64,000 nt of DNA from the NCBI GenBank assembly GCA_950295325.1, contig OX485804.1:42780001-42844000 (forward strand), written 5' to 3'. The position numbers and the translations under genes are program-made. The notes below the pieces were generated by a model. The model was not told where the DNA came from and ran no database searches. It saw only the letters and a program-made list of their open reading frames with translations. This DNA is from Polytrichum commune (lineage: Eukaryota; Streptophyta; Polytrichopsida; Polytrichales; Polytrichaceae). Positions 53,891-64,000 of this stretch are shown here, piece after piece; the stretch's first letter is position 1; each line of letters opens with the position of its first letter.

Positions 53891-54335
53891 GAATGTGTTG
53901 GGTTGAATGCTTTAGGTTGCTGAAATTTCTTGCTTGAATGTGTTGGGTTGAATGCTTTAGATTGCTGAAATTTCTTGCTTGAATGTGTTGGGTTGAATGC
54001 TTTAGGTTGCTGAAATTTCTTGCTTGAATGTGTTGGGTTGAATGCTTTAGATTGCTGAAATTTCTTGCTTGAATGTGTTGGGTTGAATGCTTTAGGTTGC
54101 TGAAATTTCTTGCTTGAATGTGTTGGGTTGAATGCTTTAGATTGCTGAAATTTCTTGCTTGAATGTGTTGGGTTGAATGCTTTAGGTTGCTGAAATTTCA
54201 TGGTTGAATGTGTTGGGTTGAATGCTTTAGGTTGCTGAGATTTTTGGCTTGAATGTGTTGGGTTGAATGCTTTAGGTTGCTGAAATTTCTTGCTTGAATG
54301 TGTTGGGTTGAATGTGTTGGGTTCATTGTGTTGGG
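53891..54335. repeat. 45-bp minisatellite with 90-bp higher-order structure
   Basis: About ten copies of a 45-bp unit (GAATGTGTTGGGTTGAATGC, TTTAGGTTGCTGAAATTTCT, TGCTT). For the first seven units the sixth base block alternates strictly between AGGTTG and AGATTG, so the real period is 90 bp there. A 15-codon period makes an artificial minus-strand ORF. Confidence 0.95.
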
Positions 54336-55158
54336 TTGAATGTGCTTGGTTGCTGAAATGTCAGGGTTGAATGTCTAGGATTCAAAGATGTGTGATTGCT
54401 AATTTGATCTTTTGAATCAACTGAACTCAAGTAAGCTGCAATGAGATGTGTTGACCACAACTGTTCTTTTGTGCCAAAGACTATTTTCACACTAACCCTC
54501 TGTCCTTAGTAAAAGATTTTCTTGGGTGGTAGGTGGTTTCTCTAAACTTTGGGAGGCGATGCTGATTGCATAGTCTGCTTGCAATAGTGAGAGTGCACTT
54601 TCTGCAGATACAGTGAGAACTCGGATATAAGGTGGTTATTTAGTTACGTTTGAATGCATCTTACTCCCTCATATCGGAATAAGTAAACATAGTATCTTCA
54701 ATGTTCTGTTCCTCAACTTCCTCAAATAATGGTGGATCTAGCTGAATATCAATGTAGCAATTGTAGCTGTAGTGGCATTCATCAATGTAAACACTAAACT
54801 CTAGAAACTAAACTAAGCAAATGTTCTTCTTTTCAATCTCCAGTGATTATATTGTATTTGCTGTTGCCGAACTAGTTCCAAAGTTTGTCTTTCTTCTGCG
54901 TTAATTGTTTGTGTGATAATCATGCAGTCTCATTGAAAAATCACATCTTATTGCAAGAAATTGAGCCATTGCAGTCTGATAGTGCCATTGACACAATAGT
55001 TATGTTTTGGCATGTGCATTGATATCAATTGCATGAATTCACAGTCGATATTTAATGCTTGATTCAAGTCAATGTTACAAAACTCAAAATAGTGTCACAA
55101 AATAGTGTGGAGAACTTATCCCTCACACAAACCCTCCCTCACAAGCACCAGGATGGGA
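54336..55158. other. Spacer without a supported gene
   Basis: AT-rich unique-looking sequence. I see no gene, RNA or repeat in it. Confidence 0.3.
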
Positions 55159-55380
55159 GGGAAAACTTCCTCTCGGGCGAGAGGAAGTTTTCCCCTGATG
55201 GTTCGCATTTTAAGAGCCCTCACCACCCTCACACTCACACTTGAGGAGAGGGAAAACTTCCTCTCGCTCGAGAGGAAGTTTTCCCTGGTGGTTCGCATTT
55301 TAAGAGCCCCCCCACCCTCACACTCACACTCACACTTGAGGAGAGGGAAAACTTCCTCTCGCTCAAGAGGAAGTTCTCCC
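55159..55380. repeat. Palindromic array 2: GGGAAAACTTCCTCTCG-NN-CGAGAGGAAGTTTTCCC
   Basis: Three 36-bp palindromes at 55159-55194, 55250-55285 and 55345-55380, spaced 91-95 bp apart, with centre GG, CT and CT (the last has two arm changes). The arms are 17 bp and the core is TCG-NN-CGA. Spacers carry TGGTTCGCATTTTAAGAGCCC and (CACTCA)n. The array lies 0.7 kb from the 3' end of copy B. Confidence 0.92.
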
Positions 55381-55383
55381 CTC

Positions 55384-56051
55384 ACTAGTAGAAAACATGG
55401 TAAAAAAAAACCATAGTCATTTTCCCATTGCGGTTCTTTTGACCGCTATTTTCCAAGGTTTTTATTTTCTGGACCAATCTCCAATTTTCGGTCATTGTCG
55501 TACGAGTTTCCAACTACTGTTAACACTATATTCGTTAAATTGAGACTTTCTCTAGTCTCAAATTAATATATGGATCAAAGAACTTGAAGAGGCCCGAAAC
55601 TATATTGTCAACAATCTCAATTATATTATATGTTCTAATATCCCAAATCTATGATGTGCGGACATAAGCACATATGGTAGAGCACTCGACACCAACTTCA
55701 TCAACAAAAACACATTGGGTAGAGCACTCCAAACAAGTTTCACCCAAAAAACATATAAACTAATTTCTATTATTAGCATGCACAATAGAATATAGACATT
55801 GCAACATACAAAGTGCATGTAATAAATGCATATTTCTTCATTCGACAATATAGTCCTAAACATAATAATAAGATGAACTTCATTTTTTTTTGAAATATAG
55901 TAAATGGATATTCATCCAACTCCAAACAATATAGTATTCGTAAGTTCTACCCAAACTCTGCCCCAATTTTGAAGAGCACACATATGTGTAATTTATATTG
56001 CTATAATTACGTATTAAACTATAATCATGCTAACACAATCCTACCAACTTC
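55384..56051. other. Interval with a CACTA-like terminus
   Basis: CACTAGTAGAAAAC at 55,384 is a CACTA-type 5' terminus directly abutting palindromic array 2. No matching end was found. The rest is AT-rich without a supported gene. Confidence 0.4.
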
Positions 56052-59000
56052 TCATTTAACGTGGGTTGCTTCTTGTGCAATCCGAGCAAGGTTGTCTTTT
56101 GCAAAAGTTATGTACTTTTGAGGGATGGACACTGATCCACTATGGTTTTTCCGTGGTTTCCATGCTATGAATATGGAATCTGTATCTACCCAAGATGGAC
56201 CGTGCTCAGAATCCACCTTCCACCGAAAGTTAGGGTTTGTATCCCAGCCTGTATAATGCCAAATCACATCTTCATTCCTTGCTGTCGGTCGATAGTACTC
56301 CACTTGTATCTGTCGAAAATGAGGGCTGGAAGTTACAAAATTGGGTTTGGACAAAGCTCTTGCCACCCACACTGGCTTTGCATATGTCTCGTCTCCAGGA
56401 CGTAAAATGAGCATATAACCTTCATGACAATCCACTGCAATGTGGAAAGATGGTAGGGGACGACTACTAGCCGGCCCCACGTAATGGTCGTCCACATCAA
56501 ACTCCTCTCGAACCTCTCCATTTCCCAAAAGACTAGGCTCCGAAGCTTGTACATCGACTCGTGTTTGTGGCCAAAATCCATGCCTCAAAGTATGAGGGCT
56601 ATCTTGGTGGAGGTCTGCCAAGGCGGCACGAACACGTGTCCAATAATGTATCCAACTCCCATAACGATGCCAACATGATCCGCCAACATCCGCTATTTTC
56701 AAACTCTCCCAATATTGTATGAAGCCTGATATACCTTTCAAAATATCCTCCAAATTCTTCATGGCTATTGGCTTGCAAGGCCTAGGCTCCCCATCCGGTA
56801 ACATGGTCTTTCCATCCGCATCCACGCGCCACACAAGAAGACCCTCAGGCGGGCTCCAGTCTTGTGTCGTGCACAACAACTTGTATTGCATGGCCGGGAC
56901 ACCATCGTCACGCATATAGAAGCGGAATTGTTGTGCCTTCATATGCCCGATCAATCGGTGAGCTCCACTTCGAATATAAGGTTCTATAAATGCCTTGAAG
57001 TCTGGCACCTCCTCAATCATATGGGGGATGACCGGAACGTTATCCAAATCCATGTACGACTTCATCAATAACGGGATTGTAAGAAAATCCTCCTCCCGCA
57101 ACTTCATGCTCCACCGCCCAAAAGATGCATCAATATCATCGTGCGTGTGGCCTACCAATAGGAAGGACACAAAAACCTCCTTGAAAATGCCTTTCGCAAC
57201 CAACAACGACCAATATGCAAAAACATATCTACTTTTATTGTCCTTGGCACAATTGTCCAATTGGACACGCAAAGTGGGAGGCAACTTTTTGGCAATCACG
57301 GGATCATTGGGTGGCTCTGGCAACGAATGAAAGCATACATCTTTTCCATCCAACAACGCTTCATATAGAGGTGTTGAACCCGTGTTTTCAAATAACAATC
57401 CTGAAGAATAGGCTGGCGGTTTCTCTAAATCACGTAAAAGCCTTGCAAATGACCCTATTGTGTGGTTTGAATCCGCTGGATACAAATCAAGAGCATAATG
57501 AGCAAACTTGGCATCACCGTGTCCATGTGCAATCATTCCTGTAATGCCAACCCAACGTGATTAGATATAATTAAACCATTTTGAGTGAATCCATGTTCTC
57601 AAGTACATCACGGAATAAAAAACCACAACATTTAGGGTATGTCATGACATTGTTTCGAAGTTCACCTGTAACCGATACAGGCAACTTAAAAAACCCATCC
57701 GTGGCCTTGATTCGATTTGCAAAACATGGGGAGGCTGTTTTGGCATGGTCCATTTTGTCATGGATGACCGTAAGAACCTCCAAGGGCCTGGAGATGGACA
57801 AAGCTCTATTTGTGTAATAATCATTACGGTGTGCCTCTTGCATGTTTACGTGCTTGAAATAGTTCAATTGATGCGCTGCATATGACTCGGTACCCATCGT
57901 GTGTGCATCCCGGAGGCGCTTCAACTTCTCGCAATTAGAACACCTGGCAAATTTGTCCCCTCGTCTTTTTGTAATGTATTCGCTAAAGTTTTGTTTCTTA
58001 ATTGCACTCAATTTTGACAATGAAATTGGCTCCAACCCAATCTTCTAGCCAACTGCATTCACGTCCAACAATATGTCTTTCCATTTTGTGCCTGTGGGAA
58101 GAACTTTCTCCACAACCTTTTCACCGGTTGTGAGCGTGCGTGTTTTGTGCGGCATTGCATCGGCAAGGGGGACAATGATGGTTGCTAGAGTGGCCGTTGC
58201 TTGCCTTGTTGCTTCCTAGGCTTCTTTAAACCCACATTACCATGGTGACGGGACCGGCGGCCTTCCTTGGCATAAGCAGCTTGTCGATAAAAGTCCGCTT
58301 TCGACACACCGTGAATGGTGTACCATGCCTTACAACACACGTCCATGCTTTCAATGGTGATGACCTTGCGACCCATCCCATTCACATGTATCGCCCTATG
58401 GACATCAAGTTTTCTTGTGGATCTTAGACGGAAATCTCCAAGCCACATTTCTTCGCGGATGGCCTTCAATTTATCCCTTGGAAACAATTGGCAACAACGA
58501 TGCACACAACAATCCTTTGTGGCAACTTCTCTAATGGACTCCTCCCCGAGCAACCTTTGACGTTTACAATCAGTTGCAGACGGAGCAGGACGTGCCAATG
58601 TATCGTACTTTCTTTGACCCTTGCGCGGCCGCATGTTTGCTTGCACCTCCTTTTCGATTTGCATGTGTCGTTGCTCATGTTCACACAAGCTAACTCCATC
58701 AATTGTGACATTCCTCAACGGCCACCTGCGGAGGGAGAACCTATGAGTGGGATCCACCTCGGAATGAACGACCGACTCCAATATGACAACCCCAACGTCC
58801 TCGGTGCCAAGCGGGTTTTCATCAATGCAATCTTGCGGATGGGTGTTACGGCAAATCCCCTCCGCCACAACAACTCCACTATCGTTAAGAAGTATCACCT
58901 CCAAATTCACCCACGAAGCCCTTGAAAGTCCCGTACATTCAACAATGGGACACTGCGGTACGGAAGACGAAGGTAAATCCAAATGATCTTCATCCGCACT

Positions 59001-59108
59001 GTCAGCCATAGTAGCCTCCCCGACAATGTCTAAGTCATCATCAGATGCAGATGGCCAAGTGGCCATGTCATCAGATGACCAATCCCCAATTTCACTAAAC
59101 CCATCCAT
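56052..59108 (-). pseudogene. DUF7869-type transposon-associated protein, copy B (broken)
   Basis: Read from ATG 59108 to TAA at 56052. It is co-linear with copy A. The N terminus is acidic (SDDMATWPSASDDDLDIV). Then come GICRNTHPQDC, CCVHRCCQLFPRDK, VCCKAWYTIHGVSKADFYR, CEKLKRLRD, HDKMDHAKTASPCF, HGHGDAKFAHYALDLYPAD, LDNCAKDNKSR, LLVGHTHDDIDASFGRWS, and a C-terminal GWDTNPNFRWK with FAKDNLARI. It is much less damaged than A: one frameshift near 58,190 (within KQQGKQRP/RQATAT) and a TAG at 58045-58047. A GT-AG intron (57539-57665, 127 bp) interrupts VTG|MIAHG; copy A has no gap there. Function is unknown; the conserved DNC and GHTHDDI acidic/His residues could be catalytic. Arrays 2 and 3 lie on its 3' and 5' sides. 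Confidence 0.78.
57539..57665 (-). other. Intron of copy B absent from copy A
   Basis: Donor TTACAG|GTGAAC, acceptor GCATTACAG|GAATG. Removing it restores VTG-MIAHGHGD, matching the uninterrupted VTG-MMAHGHGD of copy A. Confidence 0.75.
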
Positions 59109-59299
59109 TCTGCCTACACACATGAACATTGAACATTGTCAAAAAATTACAAAAATTGTAGGTTCAAATCGAAGACCACAAAAACCATCATATATAAACA
59201 AAATTGCAAATACTCAGTGCTCATACAAGTTCATATGACTAATATGCCATTGGGTTCGTAAAGGTTTTGGATGGCCAGTGGCCACACTGTCATCCAGAT

Positions 59300-60361
59300 C
59301 CCATCCACACTTAGAGGCTGGGTTTGGGTCGAGCGACCCAAACCTTTTGGGAGGATGGGTTTAAGGTCACGACAAGGAGCACCCATACTTAGGGGGCTGG
59401 GTTTGGGTCGAGTGACCCAAACCTTTTGGCAGGATGGGTTTAAGGTCACGATAATGAGCACCCATACTTAGGGGGTTGGGTTTGGGTCGAGCGACCCAAA
59501 CTTTTTGGCAGGATGGGTTTAGAGTCACTCCAGAGAGCACCCACACTTAGAGGGCTGGGTTTGGGTCGATCGACCCAAACCTTCTGGCAGGATGGGTTCA
59601 GGCTCACTAAAGACAACACCCACACTTAGAGGGCTGGGTTTGGGTCGAGCGACCCAAACCTCGAGGCAGGATGAGTTCAGGCTCACTACACACAGCATCC
59701 ACACTTTGGGGCTGGGTTTGGGTCGACCGACCCAAACCTTTTGGCAGGATGGGTTCAGGCTCACAACAGTGAGCACCCACACTGTAGGGTTGGGTTTGGG
59801 TCGACCAACCCAAACCTTTTGGCAGGATGGGTTCAGGCTCACAACAGTGAGCACCCACACTGTAGGGCTGGGTTTGGGTCGACCGACCCAAACCTTTTGG
59901 CAGGATGGGTTCAGGCTCACAACAGTGAGCACCCACACTGTAGGGTTGGGTTTGGGTCGACCGACCCAAACCTTTTGGCAGGATGGGTTCAGGCTCACAA
60001 CAGTGAGCACCCACACTGTAGGGCTGGGTTTGGGTCGACCGACCCAAACCTTTTGGCAGGATGGGTTCAGGCTCACAACAGTGAGCACCCACACTGTAGG
60101 GCTGGGTTTGGGTCGACCGACCCAAACCTTTTGGCAGGATGGGTTCAGGCTCACAACAGTGAGCACCCACACTGTAGGGCTGGGTTTGGGTCGATCGACC
60201 CAAACCTTGAGGCAGGATGGGTTCAGGCTCACATCAGTGAGCACCCACACTGTAGGGCTGGGTTTGGGTCGATCGACCCAAACCTTGAGGCAGGATGGGT
60301 TCAGGCTCACAACAGAGAGCACCCACACTGTAAGGCTGGGTTTGGGTCGACTGACCCAAAC
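59300..60361. repeat. Palindromic array 3: 78-bp satellite with GTTTGGGTCG-NN-CGACCCAAAC
   Basis: Fourteen tandem units, palindromes starting at 59322, 59401, 59480, 59559, 59638, 59716, 59794, 59872, 59950, 60028, 60106, 60184, 60262 and 60340 (79-bp then exactly 78-bp spacing). The central dinucleotide varies (AG, AT, AC); a few arms have one change. Each unit also has a small dyad CTCAC-AACA-GTGAG in its spacer. A period divisible by three keeps long frames open on both strands; those ORFs are artefacts. The array starts 190 bp upstream of copy B. Confidence 0.97.
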
Positions 60362-62509
60362 AATTCCGCAAAATCCGCCTATTTATTCGGGTGATTCTCT
60401 ATTAATCTATATATAACCTATTTGGAACAACTGAACTCGTAGATATTTGTTGTAATTAGCTGCTCATGAATGGAAACGTACACAAACCGTGTATTACAGC
60501 TCCAACTTAGAGAGCTTGCAGCAATCTCAGGATTGGGACATGAAAGAAAGAACCAGCATTTGGGGGGGTTGGGCTCTTTATACTACCCGCCTCCGCTTTG
60601 GGCATCCTCTTTGGATGCCTTTCCCGCCTGGTCTCCTTTGGACGTTAATTCAAACCTTCTGACTCAATTTCCCGCTTCTTGTCAATAATAGACAATATAT
60701 ATTTAGCTTGGCTCTTCGTTGCCCCAACCATCAAATGAATAATTCAACATATATTATTTAAAGTTGTTACCACCCTAACTTGGTCAACACTATTCTTCAA
60801 CTCTTTCATAATTAGTTTTATACATGAATACACCACCACCTTCCCTATTGCCATCTCCTTTCTCCTTTTATCATTGTTGTATTTTTTTCTCACATCCTTA
60901 CTAATACTAAATTCCTATATGTAACTTCCATATATCACCACAGTGGATATTTAGTGTTTGAGTTTACATTTAATGTTACTTACTCTCATAGGGTTAGTAA
61001 TAGGAAGTGTATGCGTTCGTTTTAAGTGTATCAAACACTAACTATCATATAACTAAAAAGGATATAAAGATTTTGATACACTACATATGAACGCATACAC
61101 TGAATACCAATAACCCTGTGACAATATGTAAGATTATATCTATTAAGGGGTTTTACTCTACTTGTAGTCAAACATTATGGTATATTTCAAACAATATATT
61201 GACAAAAGATGTGCATGTATTACAAAACTTCATATACTAAAAGTCACTAAAAGTCACTAAATATAATAGTTAATGCAATTACTTACACTCTCACATGAGG
61301 ACTTATATTTTGAAAACAAATAATTAATGCCATGACAAACTTGAATAATTTGGCCAACTTTCAATTTCCGCTAGTTAAAAGAACATTTGTTGTGTTGTAA
61401 TGTGTGCACCCAATATTGCTTCATCCTCAAGGCTCCAAGTGTGACAATAACCTAGTACCTATGTGGAAGTCATTAATGGAACCATAAACCACAAATGACA
61501 TTTGGCACATTCAATGTTTCAATGATGTTTGAACCTATCGTGAAGTCCCTTGAACTCTAGCAATGTGTGTGAGCAAAACATGCAAAGTTCAAAAGGTATG
61601 TCCTCATATCATTCACAACATGAAATCTACCTTAAATTAATATATAATATTTCACTATTCCAAATAACATGTTAACATGAACAACATCCTATCTATTATA
61701 ATCTAGTTCTTATGCTCTTCTTACCAGGTGACAAGGTTATAGGTTAATATTGTATCACCTACTTGTGAGCACAATATCATTTATTTCCTTTAGTGCGTTC
61801 ATTCGTGAAAAACCACACATCCATCTTTCACGTTTGTGAATTAGGATGTTGTGATGACATTATACATTTGTATTGGAAACTACAAGCACCAAGGCCCATG
61901 TCATTTGACCTATGTGCCATCCAGTTATGGTTTGTGTTGTTTAGGGTTTAGGGTTTAGGGTTTAGGGTTTAGGCATCATCAAACATCAAATTGAATGTTT
62001 AAATGACTTCATATGATATGTGAACTCCATGGGGTTGCAGTAGATACATTTGTAATCATTTGTTTCTCCCATGTACTTCAAATGTGAACTTCTAAGTACA
62101 TATATTAATGTTCAGTCTAATGCTACTTGTTAGGGTATCCATTATAGACTAGAGCATTGTCCTCTACCAACAACCATCATATAAATTACAATACATAATC
62201 CTAAACTGTTAACCATGTGAATGGTTACCATATTTATATTATTGCACCGTGTAATTGCCTTTGTGGATTGCAATATAATTATGACTTACTCCTCTTAGAC
62301 TTTGTAACACTCTCATATGATTCCATAAATTACATTATTCATACACCAAAACGATAATGGCTACATTCTACGATGTTATCAATTCCAACGGGTGATCATT
62401 CAATTGAACACCATTAAAATATGAGTTGGCGATGGTGTTAATTTTGTGGAATACCTTAGTCCACGTAGGTTTTTGAGTGGTATTGAATTGCCGCTAATGA
62501 ATAGCGGGT
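60362..62509. other. AT-rich interval without a supported gene
   Basis: An imperfect ~50-bp fold-back (GGTTAGTAATAGGAAGTGTATGCG and its inverse) lies at 60,992-61,124. No genes or RNAs recognised. Confidence 0.4.
61940..61973. repeat. Interstitial telomere-type repeat (TTTAGGG)
   Basis: Nearly five uninterrupted copies of TTTAGGG, the telomere unit of most land plants, embedded in AT-rich DNA. It is too short to be a chromosome end. Confidence 0.9.
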
Positions 62510-63351
62510 TAGAAGGCCGGGGCCGGGCGGCCAAGAGAGGCGCCGGCCCTCCTATGTCCCGCACCTAGGGGCAAGGACAACCAGGAAGGCAATCTGCCTA
62601 GGGTGGCAGGTGTCAACACCACAAGCCTCGCGGGCAACCACCTTAACCAAGGAGGTGTCGACACCTGGCAGGGTGTTGGCCCGCGAGGCTTCTGAGCCGT
62701 TGATGGGCCCGGCGCAATCTAATGGCCCGGATTCGAGGGTTTAGGGTGACCCCTTCTGCTCTCTCCTTCTCTCCCCTCCTCTTTTTTCTTTCTTTCTTTT
62801 TCTTCCTCTCTTCCTCCGCGCCAAGCGCCGCTCTTGGAAACGCCGCCGCCGCTTTCCATAGCGCCGCGCCAAGCGCTTCCTTTCGCACCTTTTGCTTTTG
62901 TCTTGGTCGCGCCGCTTCCTTTCATTCTTCTTTCTCCTTCATTCCTGTCCTCCTCTCTGATGTTTCTCCTCCTCTTCTCTCATTCTATTCCTCTTGTTAT
63001 TGTCTTCCTCTTGTTATTCTCTCTTCTTGGTCCAGAGTGTTAGCTTTGAGTGAGTTCGGAGCGGTTTATTGTGTTGAACTCCTTACTTGTTTTGTAAATT
63101 TCATGCATGGAGTGATTTTAGGCCGAGTAGAAGTGAGCACGGTCGAGTGTGATAGAAAGGTAGAGGTCTTTCAAATTAGGCCTGAGTTTGCAAGAATCAG
63201 GGGGTTTGTGAGAAAGTTTTAGGGTGCTTGAGAGATTCATTGTGTTTCTGAGGTCTTTGTGAGAGTTGTTCTTTAGTGCCACAACAGAGTTTCTGAGTCT
63301 GGTTGTAAGAAGCAGATTGTGAGAGCAGCTTTCAAGAGTTTGAAAGACAAG
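62510..63351 (+). promoter_or_regulatory. GC-rich island and leader-like segment with donor site
   Basis: GC-rich at 62,510-62,700, including an inverted repeat (AAGCCTCGCGGGC at 62,621 and GCCCGCGAGGCTT at 62,677) around GGTGTCGACACC. A pyrimidine-rich leader follows, then an open stretch to ACAAG|GTAAGC at 63,351. A 166-codon plus-strand frame (62722-63222) is Ser/Phe-rich and looks compositional. This may be the promoter and first exon of a gene to the right of the window, or a transposon end. Confidence 0.3.
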
Positions 63352-63469
63352 GTAAGCAATTTGCATCAGTGCACACAATTTGCATCATTCCCTTTAGGTT
63401 CCTGTTACATATACAATGCATAAGCATTGTATATGTTGCCGAAGCATTAAACATGCATATGGAAACACA

Positions 63470-64000
63470 GTAGTTTGGGGAGACGACCCAAACTCATATT
63501 AAAATATAATAAATATTTGAATTGCAGCCTAAAATGAACTAAATGTTTGGGTCGTTCGACCCAAACATTGCAGCGTCTTGTTTGGGTCGAGCGACCCAAA
63601 CATTGCAGCCTCATTATGTTTGGGTCGCTCGACCCAAACATTACAGGGAGAAGAACTAAACCACATTGTAAAATATAAAAGAACTTTGAAAATTAAGTAA
63701 ATGTTTGGGTCGTTCGACCCAAACATTGCAGTCTGAAATGAATGGGTTGAGCTTCCTAAATTTGCAGCCTCATCATGTTTGGGTCGCTCGACCCAAACAT
63801 TACAGGGAGAAGAACAAACCACATTGTAAAATATAAAAGAACTTTGAAAATTAAGTAAATGTTTGGGTCGTTCGACCCAAACATTGCAGTCTGAAATGAA
63901 TGGGTTGAGCTTCCTAAATTTGCAGCCTCATCATGTTTGGGTCGTTCGACCCAAACATTACAGGGAGAAGAACAAACCACATTGTAAAATATAAAAGAAC
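63470..64000. repeat. Palindromic array 4: ATGTTTGGGTCG-NN-CGACCCAAACAT, continues off the window
   Basis: Seven palindromes start at 63542, 63580, 63618, 63703, 63777, 63861 and 63935, plus one degenerate at about 63,476. From 63,618 on they form a 158-bp tandem repeat with two palindromes each. The centres are TT, AG or CT. It is the same palindrome as array 3 with extra AT flanks, but the spacers differ completely (GCAGCCTCATCAT, ACAGGGAGAAGAAC, AATATAAAAGAAC). Confidence 0.95.

Noticed and set aside
53833-54201. 122-codon minus-strand frame of KFQQ(P/S)KAFNPTHSS repeats
   Set aside because: It is the 45-bp minisatellite translated, not a gene.
59300-60361. CRISPR array
   Set aside because: Units are tandem with near-identical spacers, in a plant nuclear context; it is a satellite.
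59525-60416. Long open frames of ~200-270 codons on both strands
   Set aside because: They are the 78-bp satellite read through; a unit divisible by three keeps all frames open. The proteins are simple repeats of a 26-residue unit.
61940-61973. Chromosome end
   Set aside because: Only about five TTTAGGG units with ordinary sequence on both sides; an interstitial repeat.
62722-63222. 166-codon Ser/Phe-rich frame
   Set aside because: Pyrimidine-rich leader composition explains it; no recognisable domain. Kept only as a possible leader or first exon.

Overview
The window is nuclear DNA of a land plant. A split, intron-rich homologue of the chloroplast protein HCF244 and a 12-exon plant-type purple acid phosphatase are both recognisable. 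A germin-like pseudogene, plant-style MITEs (Tourist-, MULE- and CACTA-like) and an interstitial run of the plant telomere repeat TTTAGGG agree with this. The species cannot be named from sequence alone. The repeat content and gene structure would fit a seedless plant (bryophyte, lycophyte or fern), but that is only an inference. Most of the 64 kb is transposon and satellite DNA.

Layout. (i) 1-17.2 kb is transposon territory. It is dominated by one 11,965-bp LINE on the minus strand (1490-13454), bounded by a 12-bp target-site duplication (GTTAAGAATGGA). It has a long 5' UTR with tandem repeats, ORF1 (733 codons) and an uninterrupted 2,576-aa ORF2. ORF2 carries a 2A-like peptide, an APE endonuclease, reverse transcriptase, RNase H, a CCHC finger and a C-terminal restriction-like endonuclease. 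That dual-endonuclease plan is the one described for Dualen/RandI of Chlamydomonas. A 5'-truncated relative lies at 14484-15336 with its own 12-bp TSD. MITEs and fold-back repeats follow. (ii) 18.9-23.1 kb is an 8-exon HCF244 gene (414 aa as spliced here), with a decayed duplicate of exon 5 and introns that share duplicated segments. (iii) 23.1-33.1 kb is intergenic, with a MULE-type MITE, a 38-bp-arm hairpin and a tRNA-like repeat. (iv) 33.2-38.6 kb is a secreted purple acid phosphatase gene (643 aa as spliced) with all expected metal-ligand motifs. (v) 38.6-44.9 kb holds a germin-like pseudogene and a hairpin-dense GC-rich repeat. (vi) 44.9-64 kb holds two divergent, broken minus-strand genes of a transposon-associated family (the one I know as DUF7869). 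Around them are four tandem arrays of long perfect palindromes, all built on the core TCG-NN-CGA.

Two things stand out. The first is the 12-kb LINE: two endonucleases, a 2A-like site, an unusually long RT-RNase H spacer, and an ORF1 with a signal-peptide-like Cys-rich extension. The second is the set of TCG-NN-CGA palindromic satellites. Their arms differ between arrays, but the core and geometry are shared, and three of the four arrays lie beside the two DUF7869-like genes.

The host genes are not known to act together. HCF244 works in the chloroplast on psbA translation and photosystem II assembly. The phosphatase is predicted to be secreted.
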